Shown piece by piece: positions 17,851 through 26,265 of a stretch of DNA of 64,000 nt. A program made the translations under genes and the position numbers. The number at the start of each line of letters is the position of its first letter. Positions within the stretch are counted from its first letter, which is position 1. Under the pieces are notes generated by a model. The model worked only from the letters and a program-made list of their open reading frames with translations, had not been told where the DNA came from and made no database searches. The DNA comes from Ruficoccus amylovorans (GTDB lineage: Bacteria; Verrucomicrobiota; Verrucomicrobiia; Opitutales; Cerasicoccaceae): contig NZ_JACHVB010000035.1 in NCBI RefSeq assembly GCF_014230085.1, positions 434,001 through 498,000 of the forward strand. Direction: 5' to 3'.

Positions 17851-18534
17851 ATGAACGATAGCATCAGCAACCGTATCCGGCGCATCATCACCGGGACCGC
17901 CAGTTCCATTGTTTCCAAAATCGAGGGCCTCGCCCCGGAGGTCGTGCTTGAGCAGGCCATCGCCGAGGTGGACTCCGCACTCGACGAGGTCAAGGCCGAG
18001 CTGGGCCGCGTGACCGCGCAGAAGTACCACGTCACCAAGGCCATGACCAAACTCAACGAGGAGCACTCGACCATCGAGGACCAGACGCTCGAAGCCCATA
18101 AACAAGGACGCAAAGACTTGGTGGAGGCTGCGATTTCGCGCCAGCTCGACATTGAGGACCAGCTTCCGGCCCTGGAAAGTCAGCTCGGCGAACTGGGCCG
18201 TCAGGAAGAGGAGTTGAACAAAGCCATCGCCGGGCTCGTGGCCAAGCGCAACGAGATGGACGACGAACTTTTCGAGTTCAAGCAGGCGCAGAAGGAAGCC
18301 GCCACCACCGGAGGCGACTCCGGCACGGTTGCAGGGCAGCCTTCGGGCACTGGAGCCGCCGCCCGCGCCGACCGGGCCGAGCGCGCCTTTTCCCGCGTCC
18401 TTCAGGATGCCACCGGCGTGCGCCGGACGGCGATCAAAGCCGGGTCCGAAGAAAGCGCCAAACTGGTCGAGCTCGCCCACCTGAACAAGAAGGCCCGCAT
18501 CGAGGCACGGATGAAGGCCCTTTCCAACCAGTAA
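17851..18534 (+). CDS. PspA/IM30 family envelope-stress protein
   Basis: 227 aa. 'RIRRIITGTASSIVSKIEG' at the N-terminus gives the amphipathic membrane-binding helix of PspA/Vipp1 proteins. 'PEVVLEQAIAEVDSALDEVK' follows and a long coiled coil extends to about residue 150. A low-complexity linker of Gly, Ala and Thr separates this from a short C-terminal helix. The size and pattern fit the ESCRT-III-like PspA/YjfJ family, which coats and stabilises the inner membrane under stress. It is 23 bp upstream of the YqiJ-like gene, and a flotillin follows, a gene order known from psp-related operons outside enterobacteria. Confidence 0.88.
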   Translation: MNDSISNRIRRIITGTASSIVSKIEGLAPEVVLEQAIAEVDSALDEVKAELGRVTAQKYHVTKAMTKLNEEHSTIEDQTLEAHKQGRKDLVEAAISRQLDIEDQLPALESQLGELGRQEEELNKAIAGLVAKRNEMDDELFEFKQAQKEAATTGGDSGTVAGQPSGTGAAARADRAERAFSRVLQDATGVRRTAIKAGSEESAKLVELAHLNKKARIEARMKALSNQ

Positions 18535-18557
18535 CCGCACCCTGTTAGCCACCCCGC

Positions 18558-19304
18558 ATGTTCGCTCACTTCACCGCCCCGGAAAACCTTCCCTTCGCCG
18601 TTGCGCTCGGGCTGTTTTTCCTCATCGGCATTCTGCAGACAGTCAGCCTGCTGACAGGCATCAGCCTCTTTGGCTGGCTTGACAATCTGCTGCCGGACTT
18701 CGAGGCGGATCTGCCCGGTGATCTCGGGCTGGATGGTGTTGAGGGCGGACTCGACGGGGCATTGGAGGCGGATCTCGACACAGGAGCGGACGCGGACGTG
18801 GCGGACTCCCCGGGCGATGGCTCGTGGATCGCCGATGCCTTCGCCTGGATGAACTTCGGCAAGGTGCCCTTCATTATCAGCTTCCTGCTCTTCCTGTTTC
18901 TGTTCTCCTGCATCGGCTACAATGCCCAACTGCTGTTAACCGAGGCGGGCATTGGCCCGTGGCCTTCGCTGCTCATGGCTCCGCTGGCGCTGGTCGTGGC
19001 GGTCTTCCCGCTCAAGTGGGGGAACGCGCTGATGGGACGCGTGCTGCCGCGCGACGAGACCAATGCTGTATCCAAAAACAGCTACATCGGACGCGTTGCC
19101 ACCATCACCATCGGCGAGGCGACGCATGAGCGTACCGCTGAGGCCAAGCTCCGGGGGCCGCTCGGGCGCACGCACTACGTCATGGTGCGGGCCGACCGCG
19201 AGGGGGCGCGCTTCGGACAGGGCGAGCATGTGCTCCTCGTGGCCGAAGAGGAAGGGCATTTTACCTGCATCGCGGTCAACAATCCGAACCTTGACGATGA
19301 TTGA
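18558..19304 (+). CDS. YqiJ/NfeD-like membrane protein with OB-fold tail
   Basis: 248 aa. Hydrophobic segments at about residues 13-35, 100-122 and 132-152 flank a strongly acidic insert (residues 45-90, rich in Asp and Gly). The C-terminal part from 'NSYIGRVATITIGEATHERT' to 'GQGEHVLLVAEE' has the small beta-barrel pattern of NfeD/YqiJ OB domains. YqiJ-type proteins are encoded next to flotillins and are thought to help place them in membrane domains. The acidic insert is longer than I would expect. It lies between the PspA-like and flotillin genes, with short spacing. Confidence 0.8.
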   Translation: MFAHFTAPENLPFAVALGLFFLIGILQTVSLLTGISLFGWLDNLLPDFEADLPGDLGLDGVEGGLDGALEADLDTGADADVADSPGDGSWIADAFAWMNFGKVPFIISFLLFLFLFSCIGYNAQLLLTEAGIGPWPSLLMAPLALVVAVFPLKWGNALMGRVLPRDETNAVSKNSYIGRVATITIGEATHERTAEAKLRGPLGRTHYVMVRADREGARFGQGEHVLLVAEEEGHFTCIAVNNPNLDDD

Positions 19305-19411
19305 GACGCGCCACCTGGAACCGCGCCACCGCCATCACCTGGCCAGGGCAGGCGCCGTCCCTTTTTTTCGCTAACCAACCACAACAATATCCCGATTAAT
19401 CCATATTTGAT

Positions 19412-21115
19412 ATGAATATCTTGATCTGGGTCGGCATCGCCTTTGCCGCACTTGTCTTCTTCGGTGTCGCTATCACTCGGCTTTACAAGCGCTCCTCCAA
19501 GGAAATCGCCTTCGTGCGAACCGGCCTTGGCGGGGAGAAAGTCATCCTCGACGGCGGGGCGATCAAGCTCCCTGTCTTTCAGGAAATCGTCGCTGTCAAC
19601 ATGCGCACGCTCCGCCTCCAGGTGGACCGCAAAAACGAGGACGGCCTCATCACCGCGGACCGCATGCGTGTGGACGTGACGGCGGAGTTTTACGTTCGGG
19701 TGCGCCCGGAGAAGGAATCCATCGCCAAGGCCGCACAGACCCTTGGCGACCGCACGCTCCAGCCGGAGATGCTCAAGGAGCTGCTGCAAGGCAAGTTCGT
19801 CGATGCGCTCCGCGCCGTGGCCGCCGGGCTGAGCATGGAGCAGTTGCACGAGCAGCGGGCTGAGTTTGTCCAGTCCGTGCAGTCGTCCGTCAGCGAGGAC
19901 TTGCTCAAGAACGGTCTCGAACTCGAATCGGTCTCGCTGACCGCACTCGACCAGACCGGTCGCGCCTACTTTAAGGAGGACAACGCCTTTGACGCGCAGG
20001 GTCTGGCCAAGCTCACGCTCATCACCGAAGCCAAGCGCGAGGAGCGCAACCGCATCGAGCAGGACACCCGCGTGAAGATTGAGACGAAGAACCTCGAAGC
20101 GGCCCGGCAGAGCTTCCACATCAAGCGCGACGAGGAGATGGCCCGTCTCGACCAGGAGCGGGAGGTCGCCTTTGCCACGGCCTCGCAGGAGGCGCTTGTG
20201 GCCACGGAAAAGGCCACCCGCAAGCGCGAGGCCGAGGAGTCCCGCATCGTGCAGGAACAGAAGGAAAAAGAAGCCGCGATTACAGCCGATCAGGCGATTA
20301 AGGAGCGGGACATTCATGCCAAGCGTCAGGTCGAGGAGGCCGACATCGAGCGGCACCAGTCGGTTGAAATCAAAAAGCAGACCGCCGACATTGCCGTGGC
20401 CAAGAAGTCCGAAGAGCAGTCCGGTGCCGAGGCTGAGGCCGCGAAGGCCCGCGCCCTCATGGTCCGCGAAGAGGAAAACGTCGTCACCGTGCGCCAGACT
20501 TCCGTGGCCAACCGCGAAAAGGAAATCCAGTTGATCAAGGCCCGCGAAGCCGCCGAAAAGGACGCCATCGACGTGAAGGTCGCCGCCGAAGCCGAGAAGC
20601 AGGCCGCCCTCGACAAGGCCGAGGCCGCCGTGACCGAGGCCAAGGCGCAAGCCGAGCGTATCCGCATCGTGGCTGAGGCCGACCACAAGCGTCTGGAGGT
20701 CGAGGCTTACGGCGAGAAGGCGATCAACGAGGCCAAGAACCTGCTCAGCCAGGAGATCATCAGCTTCGAGATCCGCAAGATCCTCGCCCAGGTCGCGCCG
20801 CAGATCATCGAGGCCAGCGTCAAGCCGATGGAAAAGATCGACAGCATCAAGATCGTTTCCACCAACGGATTTCACATCCCCGGATCGAATGGCGGAGGAA
20901 ACGGTGGCACTGCCGACGGCTCGGGGTCGCTGGCCCCGGCCACGGGCGGGATGCCCAACCAGTTGATGGAATCGCTGCTGGCCTATCGGATGAACTCGCC
21001 CATCGTGGACAAGTTGCTGCATGAGCTGGGGATCGATCCTTCCCGTCCAGGTGGCCTGTCCAGCGACTTGGCCGATGCCCTTGACGGGGGACGGGAGAAG
21101 TCGAAAAAATCCTGA
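19412..21115 (+). CDS. Flotillin/YqiK family SPFH-domain protein
   Basis: 567 aa. An N-terminal membrane helix (residues 2-22) is followed by an SPFH/Band 7 domain (about 28-190; 'RTGLGGEKVILDGGAIKLPV', 'VDVTAEFYVRV'). Then comes a long charged coiled coil with many EA/KA repeats (about 200-430), and a flotillin-type C-terminal region with a Gly-rich linker ('GGGNGGTADG'). The protein matches YqiK/FloT-type flotillins in order and size. Flotillins organise membrane microdomains and affect fluidity. It is the last gene of the operon and ends before a strong terminator. Confidence 0.93.
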   Translation: MNILIWVGIAFAALVFFGVAITRLYKRSSKEIAFVRTGLGGEKVILDGGAIKLPVFQEIVAVNMRTLRLQVDRKNEDGLITADRMRVDVTAEFYVRVRPEKESIAKAAQTLGDRTLQPEMLKELLQGKFVDALRAVAAGLSMEQLHEQRAEFVQSVQSSVSEDLLKNGLELESVSLTALDQTGRAYFKEDNAFDAQGLAKLTLITEAKREERNRIEQDTRVKIETKNLEAARQSFHIKRDEEMARLDQEREVAFATASQEALVATEKATRKREAEESRIVQEQKEKEAAITADQAIKERDIHAKRQVEEADIERHQSVEIKKQTADIAVAKKSEEQSGAEAEAAKARALMVREEENVVTVRQTSVANREKEIQLIKAREAAEKDAIDVKVAAEAEKQAALDKAEAAVTEAKAQAERIRIVAEADHKRLEVEAYGEKAINEAKNLLSQEIISFEIRKILAQVAPQIIEASVKPMEKIDSIKIVSTNGFHIPGSNGGGNGGTADGSGSLAPATGGMPNQLMESLLAYRMNSPIVDKLLHELGIDPSRPGGLSSDLADALDGGREKSKKS

Positions 21116-21139
21116 GTTGTACGCTTTTTCCCTCAACCA

Positions 21140-21164
21140 ACGCCCCCCGTCAGGGGGCGTTTTT
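21140..21164 (+). terminator. Rho-independent terminator of the PspA-flotillin operon
   Basis: ACGCCCCC and GGGGGCGT form an eight-pair stem with a five-base loop, followed by a T-run. Confidence 0.9.
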
Positions 21165-21357
21165 CGCCTGCCACGTTGCAGATCGGAGGCGTGATTTTTA
21201 AAAGCCTCCTGCTGTATCCATTTTCGGATACGGGGGCTTATGCCTTTGATGTGGCACGCTTCGGCGTGCGTCGCGTTTTATTTTGCCGGTTGGTCATGTC
21301 ATAACGAGGGGACGATTATGCTTCCCGTCCGCGAAGTATTTGGTTAAAATACTCTAT

Positions 21358-21885
21358 ATGAAAAAACCACTGCCCCGGATGTTCGTAGCCGCTTTTGCGG
21401 CTGTGTTGCTTGTCAGTTCATTGTCCCTGTCCGCCCAGGTTCCTCCGGAGCCGAGCACTCCTCCGGCCACTCCGTTGTCTGCGCCGCCGATTGCCCGTCG
21501 TTACGTGCGGATGCCGGACCAGGTGAGCGAAGAGGAGAGGCAGGCGCGTGGAAACCTCACGCTGGCTTTGCAGATTAGCGGGGACGGGAGCGTGGAAACC
21601 ATTGAGCTTCGCCTGATAGACGCCGAGACGGACTTTATGATCGATCAGGTGATGGAAAATAAGCTGGGGCCGGCCACGCTTCGTTTCTCGGGAAAAATTA
21701 CCCCGGTCGGGGAAAATGTGTACCGGGTGGATTATTCGATCACTCAGAGCCTGCCCTTTGCCAGTGACGATACGGTGATTCAGTATCGAAACATGGGCTG
21801 GAAGGCGGTAGTCGAGCTGAACCGGTCAGCGTCCGAGACCATTATGAGCAAAAATGGAGCATCTTATGTGCTGAGCCTGAGGTAA
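21358..21885 (+). CDS. Secreted protein of unknown function
   Basis: 175 aa from ATG at 21358, which opens a signal peptide with a basic start (MKKPLPR), hydrophobic core and SAQ cleavage region. A Pro-rich segment (residues 30-50) is followed by a beta-rich domain of about 120 residues. No catalytic motif, lipobox or repeat is visible. It stands alone, convergent with the DUF481 gene, and the gap between them holds an inverted repeat. I cannot assign a family. Confidence 0.6.
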   Translation: MKKPLPRMFVAAFAAVLLVSSLSLSAQVPPEPSTPPATPLSAPPIARRYVRMPDQVSEEERQARGNLTLALQISGDGSVETIELRLIDAETDFMIDQVMENKLGPATLRFSGKITPVGENVYRVDYSITQSLPFASDDTVIQYRNMGWKAVVELNRSASETIMSKNGASYVLSLR

Positions 21886-21980
21886 TCCTTGGCCCCGCCC
21901 GAGCAGGTGAGACCCGGCGATACACCGCGCTGTTCCCGAGCGTTTATGACCCGCCCCTAAGCCACGTGGGCAAAATGATT

Positions 21981-22066
21981 GAATGGTCGGCTAAGTGGCC
22001 TGATTGCTAATTGTTGGATGATGCAGGTAGAAAACAACAATTAGCCATTTAGCTATTTAACCATTT
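21981..22066. repeat. Inverted intergenic repeat, ATGGCTAATTGTTG family, copy 1
   Basis: The left arm 21981-22015 and the right arm 22035-22066 are imperfect reverse complements (core GGCTAATTGTTG and variants). The right arm, read in reverse, nearly matches the arm at 47896-47926. The element fills the gap between convergent genes and its right end touches the stop codon of the DUF481 gene. Confidence 0.75.
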
Positions 22067-22067
22067 C

Positions 22068-23225
22068 CTAGTAGCTGATGCCGAGTCCGAGGATGAGGTT
22101 GAGGTCGTTGCGCTTGGGCAGGGTGCCGTTGGCGTTCGGGGTCGGGTTCTGGATGCGGTTCCAGATGAGCGAGGTGTTGATGTCAAAGATGTCGTTGATC
22201 TCGTAGGAGAGGGTCGTGGTGAAGTTCGTGGTGAACAGGCCCGAGGACTTATCGGTGACGATGAACTGGTAGTTGCCCTTCAGGGTGACATCATCGGTGA
22301 CGTCGTAGCTGAAGGTCGTGGTCAGCATGCCGGCGGGGCTGCTGTCGCTTTTGTTTTCGCCAGGCTGCACATTGTTATAAATGTTGTACTGAAAGCCCGG
22401 ACCGGCCACGACATCCCATTCGAAGTCGGAATCCTTCACGATCTGATAACCGGCACCCAACCCGATGAGCCCCTGGAAGTCGAGGTTCTGAAAGGGGTCG
22501 CGGTAGTACTGGATGAAGACGGGGCGGAAGAAAAGGTCCTTGTCCCAGAAGTAGTCGAAGTAGCTGCTGGCGCGATGGTTGTTGGAGTTTTCGACGCCGT
22601 CGTTCTTGGAGTAGTTGCCGAGGTAGTCGATGGAGAAGCGGGTCAGGGCGGTGCGGCGCTTGATGTCCACACTGGCGCTGTAGGAAACCTCGTTGGTGTT
22701 GCCGCTCTGGATATCGACGCCGAGGCTGACTTCGAAGTTCCAGCGCTTGAGTTCGCTGTCCTTGGCCGTGACGAGGGAGACGACTTCCTCACGGCTGTAA
22801 ACCAGTTCGGTGCCGTTGGCCTCAGTGATGACGACGTTATTGTCCTTGAGGCTGACGTTGCCGGTGATGGTCGTACGGTTGTTCAGCCGCATGCTCAAGG
22901 GTCGTTTGCTGTAAACCTGCCGGATGTCGTCCCAGTCCAGTGTGAGATCGCCGAGCTTGTCGCTGTTAAAGATGAGGTCTTCGTCGTACATGCGTTTGAT
23001 CTCGCCGCGCAGGACTTCGCCCGAGGTCAGTTCGATCCAGTCGTCATTGCTGTTCGGGTCGACTCCGGCGGGGATCCATGAGGGCAGCTCGACCACGGGG
23101 GTCTCCCCGGCGGTATAGACGTCATGCGGCATGGCCGCCGATTCCGTGCCCTGTGCCAGCAACGGAAACAGACTTAGCATGGATACGGAAAGGAGCGTAG
23201 ATATGGCCAAACGCATCGGGACCAT
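22068..23225 (-). CDS. DUF481 family outer-membrane beta-barrel protein
   Basis: 385 aa from ATG at 23225; an ATG at 23216 is equally possible. A signal peptide ends near LLAQG. Residues 60-150 form an N-terminal module ('IELTSGEVLRGEIKRMYDED'), of the kind found before DUF481 barrels. From about 165 onwards alternating strands follow ('VSLGVDIQSGNTNEVSYSA' begins the DUF481 part), and the chain ends in an aromatic C-terminus (ISY) typical of outer-membrane insertion. The family is of unknown function, often described as salt-induced. No ribosome-binding site is evident. Confidence 0.86.
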   Translation of the reverse strand: MVPMRLAISTLLSVSMLSLFPLLAQGTESAAMPHDVYTAGETPVVELPSWIPAGVDPNSNDDWIELTSGEVLRGEIKRMYDEDLIFNSDKLGDLTLDWDDIRQVYSKRPLSMRLNNRTTITGNVSLKDNNVVITEANGTELVYSREEVVSLVTAKDSELKRWNFEVSLGVDIQSGNTNEVSYSASVDIKRRTALTRFSIDYLGNYSKNDGVENSNNHRASSYFDYFWDKDLFFRPVFIQYYRDPFQNLDFQGLIGLGAGYQIVKDSDFEWDVVAGPGFQYNIYNNVQPGENKSDSSPAGMLTTTFSYDVTDDVTLKGNYQFIVTDKSSGLFTTNFTTTLSYEINDIFDINTSLIWNRIQNPTPNANGTLPKRNDLNLILGLGISY

Positions 23226-23261
23226 GGTGAGAAGGTCACCGCGTATGCCAAGGTTTTATGC

Positions 23262-23294
23262 AAAAAAACGGAGAGCGCGACAGGCTCTCCGTTT
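23262..23294 (-). terminator. Rho-independent terminator after the FAD oxidoreductase gene
   Basis: On the minus strand AAACGGAGAGC and GCTCTCCGTTT make an eleven-pair stem with a seven-base loop, followed by a T-run. It lies between the end of the oxidoreductase gene (23328) and the start of the DUF481 gene. Confidence 0.85.
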
Positions 23295-23327
23295 GTTGAT
23301 GAACAAAGGCGTCCAGAGGTTTGGCAG

Positions 23328-25214
23328 TTACGCTCCGACGCGTGAAGGATGCGGATGATCCTTCTCCAGTCCGTGATCAGGCTCCTTGAGGTCTTCCGGG
23401 TCGATCCCGGCGATGACCTCAACCCAGCTCGCGCCGGGGGCGGGTTCGCGGCTGAGGGGAAGCGGTGTGTCATGGGCTTCGAGGCTGAAGACGCGGATCG
23501 GGGAGTCTCCCCAGGCGGCTTCTCCGGTGAAGCGCAGCCCGCGAATCTCGCGCTGGAGCGGAAGCACGGCCAGGCGGCGGCGGTTCTCGGTCTCGTGGTG
23601 GACCGTTTCCCACTGGCCGGAAGGCGTCTGGACCTCGATTCGGTAGTCGCGCACGAGCTGCTTGGGCATGGAGCAATGGCGCTCCTGAAGGCGGTAGCGT
23701 TCGGGCAGGCGCTTGGAGTCGTTCAGGTCGCTGTCGAAGACCAGGCGCAGGCATTCGAGCTTGCGCGGGCTGTCCCAGGAAACCGTGAGCGGGGTTCCGG
23801 CGGGGGCTTCCCAGGCGTGGTCTTCCTTGCCCATGATGCGCTCATGGCCATCGAGCAGGCGGCGGACTTCGCCGGACTCGGCGTTGAGGCTGGCGTCCGC
23901 CATGGGGGCGGGCGCAGGGCGGACGAGGCCGGGCAGCCAGCAGTCGTCTTCCATCAGCATCTGCTGAAGCTCCTTCAACACCGGGCCGGTAATTTGTCCG
24001 GGCCGGATAGAGCGGCGGTGACAGAGCACGGCGGCGGTCCCGACGGCCTGCCCGATGATGGAGCAGGTGCCCATGACACGGCTGGAGGACAGGGCGCAGT
24101 GGGTGGCCGAGATATTGCGCCCGGCGCAGAAGAGGTTCTGTATGTTGCGCGAGTAGAGGCTGCGCAGGGGAATGCCGTAAGGAGAGGGCGCGGGGTGGAA
24201 AATCGTCGCCTTGCCGGGATAGTAGAGCCCGGCGGGGTGGTGGTCGTCCATGCTCCAGCCGCCGTAGGCCACGATGTCTTCGAATAATCCGCCCGCATCG
24301 ATGTCGTTCTGGGTCAGCACGTGGTCGCCGAGGTAGCGGCGGTTTTCCCGCTTGCCCGGAAGCGCGCCGAGCCAGCCCAGCCGCCAGTTGGCGAGTTTCT
24401 CGGCCTGGGGGCCGCGGTTTTTCATGTAGTCCCACACGCCCCAGGCGGCCTTGTACAGTTCATCGCGGTAGGTCTCGGTGTCGGTGATGGTGTTGCCGAG
24501 GCCGCCCAGTTCGAGCCACCAGAAATTGTGGCCAAAGCCGGTCCCGACTCGGGAGGGCAGGTTGGAGTTTTCGTCAAAGTGGTAGGCCCAGCGCGGCGGT
24601 GTGAAGGACTGCGGGAAGGGCGTCTCCTCCAACTGGAGCAGGAGGGTGTTGCCCATGGTCTTGAGGTCGGACTTGAGCGGGGCGAGTGACTCGTCGAACT
24701 CCTCGCGGCTCTCGCGCCCGCTGCGAGTTTCGGCTCCGGAGAGGGGAGCGAGGATGGAGTCGCCGGAGGAGTCGATAAAGATGTCCGCGTGGATGCGGTA
24801 GCGGGTCTGAGTGGTGAGCTGCCAGGCGTCGATGGAGACGAGCCGTCCGTCCTCGGTCTGCGCGTCGAGACAGGAGCAGTTGAGCAGGGTGTTGAGGCCG
24901 GGCGTCATGCGGCCGTATTCGAAGAGGACCGAATCCCAGACCGAGTAAGTTCCCTGCGGGTTGCGAAGCTGGTTGCAGAGCTGGATTTCCTCCAGCAGGC
25001 CGGTTTCCTTGTTGTTCTGGCCGTGTGCGCCGCAGATCCACATGCGGATCTCGGAGGAGGCGTTGCCGCCCAACACGGGGCGGTCGTGGACGAGCACGAC
25101 GGAGCAGCCGCGGCGGGCGGCAGCGACAGCGGCGATGAGGCCGGTCATGCCTCCGCCGACGACGCAGATATCGGCGTGAAGGGTTTCCTGGGGTAAGCGG
25201 TTGTCGGTTTTCAT
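23328..25214 (-). CDS. FAD-dependent oxidoreductase with C-terminal discoidin-like domain
   Basis: 628 aa from ATG at 25214. The frame extends 16 codons upstream, but this ATG opens the usual N-terminus shortly before the Rossmann motif. 'ADICVVGGGMTGLIAAVAAA' binds FAD, and 'PVLGGNASSEIRMWICGAHG' is typical of the FAD_oxidored (pfam12831) family common in planctomycetes and verrucomicrobia. A conserved 'FCAGRNISATHCALSSSRVM' segment lies at about 385-405. The last 150 residues ('LECLRLVFDSDL', 'RDYRIEVQTPSGQWETV') look like an F5/8 type C fold. The substrate is unknown, probably a carbohydrate or its derivative. It is divergent from an AraC regulator. Confidence 0.85.
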   Translation of the reverse strand: MKTDNRLPQETLHADICVVGGGMTGLIAAVAAARRGCSVVLVHDRPVLGGNASSEIRMWICGAHGQNNKETGLLEEIQLCNQLRNPQGTYSVWDSVLFEYGRMTPGLNTLLNCSCLDAQTEDGRLVSIDAWQLTTQTRYRIHADIFIDSSGDSILAPLSGAETRSGRESREEFDESLAPLKSDLKTMGNTLLLQLEETPFPQSFTPPRWAYHFDENSNLPSRVGTGFGHNFWWLELGGLGNTITDTETYRDELYKAAWGVWDYMKNRGPQAEKLANWRLGWLGALPGKRENRRYLGDHVLTQNDIDAGGLFEDIVAYGGWSMDDHHPAGLYYPGKATIFHPAPSPYGIPLRSLYSRNIQNLFCAGRNISATHCALSSSRVMGTCSIIGQAVGTAAVLCHRRSIRPGQITGPVLKELQQMLMEDDCWLPGLVRPAPAPMADASLNAESGEVRRLLDGHERIMGKEDHAWEAPAGTPLTVSWDSPRKLECLRLVFDSDLNDSKRLPERYRLQERHCSMPKQLVRDYRIEVQTPSGQWETVHHETENRRRLAVLPLQREIRGLRFTGEAAWGDSPIRVFSLEAHDTPLPLSREPAPGASWVEVIAGIDPEDLKEPDHGLEKDHPHPSRVGA

Positions 25215-25316
25215 GGTAAATCTTTCTGCCTCCAATCTGCCACAGCCATCGACTTCGTGCAACCGACTTGGGAATCAGGAATTGCACATTTTATATAAAA
25301 TTCTCACCATAAGGCC

Positions 25317-26201
25317 ATGACTACTCAGACCTTGAGCGGCGAACAGCCCTGTTTTCGGCTGAGCCAATGGGTGACCCTGCGTCTGCAACTGCTGTGGGCC
25401 TACGAGAAATCTATGGGCGATGTATCCACGTCGGGCGAAGGTGATTCGTACGGTTTTCAGAGCGCGCTGTTGGTGAAAAAAGGCTGGGGGAAAGCTGGAG
25501 TGGATCGAGCCAGTGCCTTGCGGGCCGGGCCGGGGCAATGGCTGATCCTGGGGCAGGGGAGACGCTGGCAGAGCTTCAGCGCCGACTGCGTGCTGTTGTC
25601 AATCGGCTTCCGCTTTCAGTACCCGACAGGGGAGGCGGTCTTTGAGGAAGGCTTTCCGGTTCTGGCGGACGGGGCGGAGTTCCCGCAATTAGAGCGCGAG
25701 GCGCTCCGGGCCATGCGCTTGGTAAAGAAGCACGTCGGACTCGGTTTTTATCAGGGGGAGCGCCAGGTCAGTATGCGCGACTACCTGCTGACGCAGAACG
25801 CGCTGCGGCTTTTCCTGATTGAGCTGGCGGGGGTGTTTGCCGCGCGCGGGATCGGCGTGCCCGACATGAACGACCTCAGTCCGCATGTGCTGCGGGCGCT
25901 GGAGGTTATCCAAAACATGCCTCCGGCCCAGCCGATGAAAAGCGCAGAAGTCGCCCGCCTGGCCGGGCTCAGTCAGACGCACCTGGACCGGCTGCTGGTG
26001 GTCGAAACCGGCCACACCATTCACCAGCAGATCGAACTGCGGCGCATGCAGCTCGCGCAGGACGCCTTGCAGGACCGGGCCGCCTCGCTCAAGTCCATTG
26101 CTTACGGGCTGGGGTTCTGCTCACCCTCGCATTTTCACAGTTGGTTCCGTCGCCGCCAGGGGGTGACGCCGCAGCAGTTCCGGCAGCGAAGCTCCTGGTG
26201 A
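25317..26201 (+). CDS. AraC family transcriptional regulator
   Basis: 294 aa. The N-terminal 160 residues form a cupin-like sensor ('GPGQWLILGQGRRWQSF'). The C-terminal 100 residues carry the AraC two-helix-turn-helix domain: 'KSAEVARLAGLSQTHLDRLL', then 'SLKSIAYGLGFCSPSHFHSW' and 'GVTPQQFRQ'. It is divergent from the FAD oxidoreductase across a 102-bp gap and probably regulates it and perhaps the symporter and esterase nearby, as is common for such pairs. Confidence 0.93.
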   Translation: MTTQTLSGEQPCFRLSQWVTLRLQLLWAYEKSMGDVSTSGEGDSYGFQSALLVKKGWGKAGVDRASALRAGPGQWLILGQGRRWQSFSADCVLLSIGFRFQYPTGEAVFEEGFPVLADGAEFPQLEREALRAMRLVKKHVGLGFYQGERQVSMRDYLLTQNALRLFLIELAGVFAARGIGVPDMNDLSPHVLRALEVIQNMPPAQPMKSAEVARLAGLSQTHLDRLLVVETGHTIHQQIELRRMQLAQDALQDRAASLKSIAYGLGFCSPSHFHSWFRRRQGVTPQQFRQRSSW

Positions 26202-26265
26202 GGGGAAAATAGCCACCGCTCCCTGCCAGCTCGTCGCTTTATCGCCACGCCGTTTGCCGGTGATG

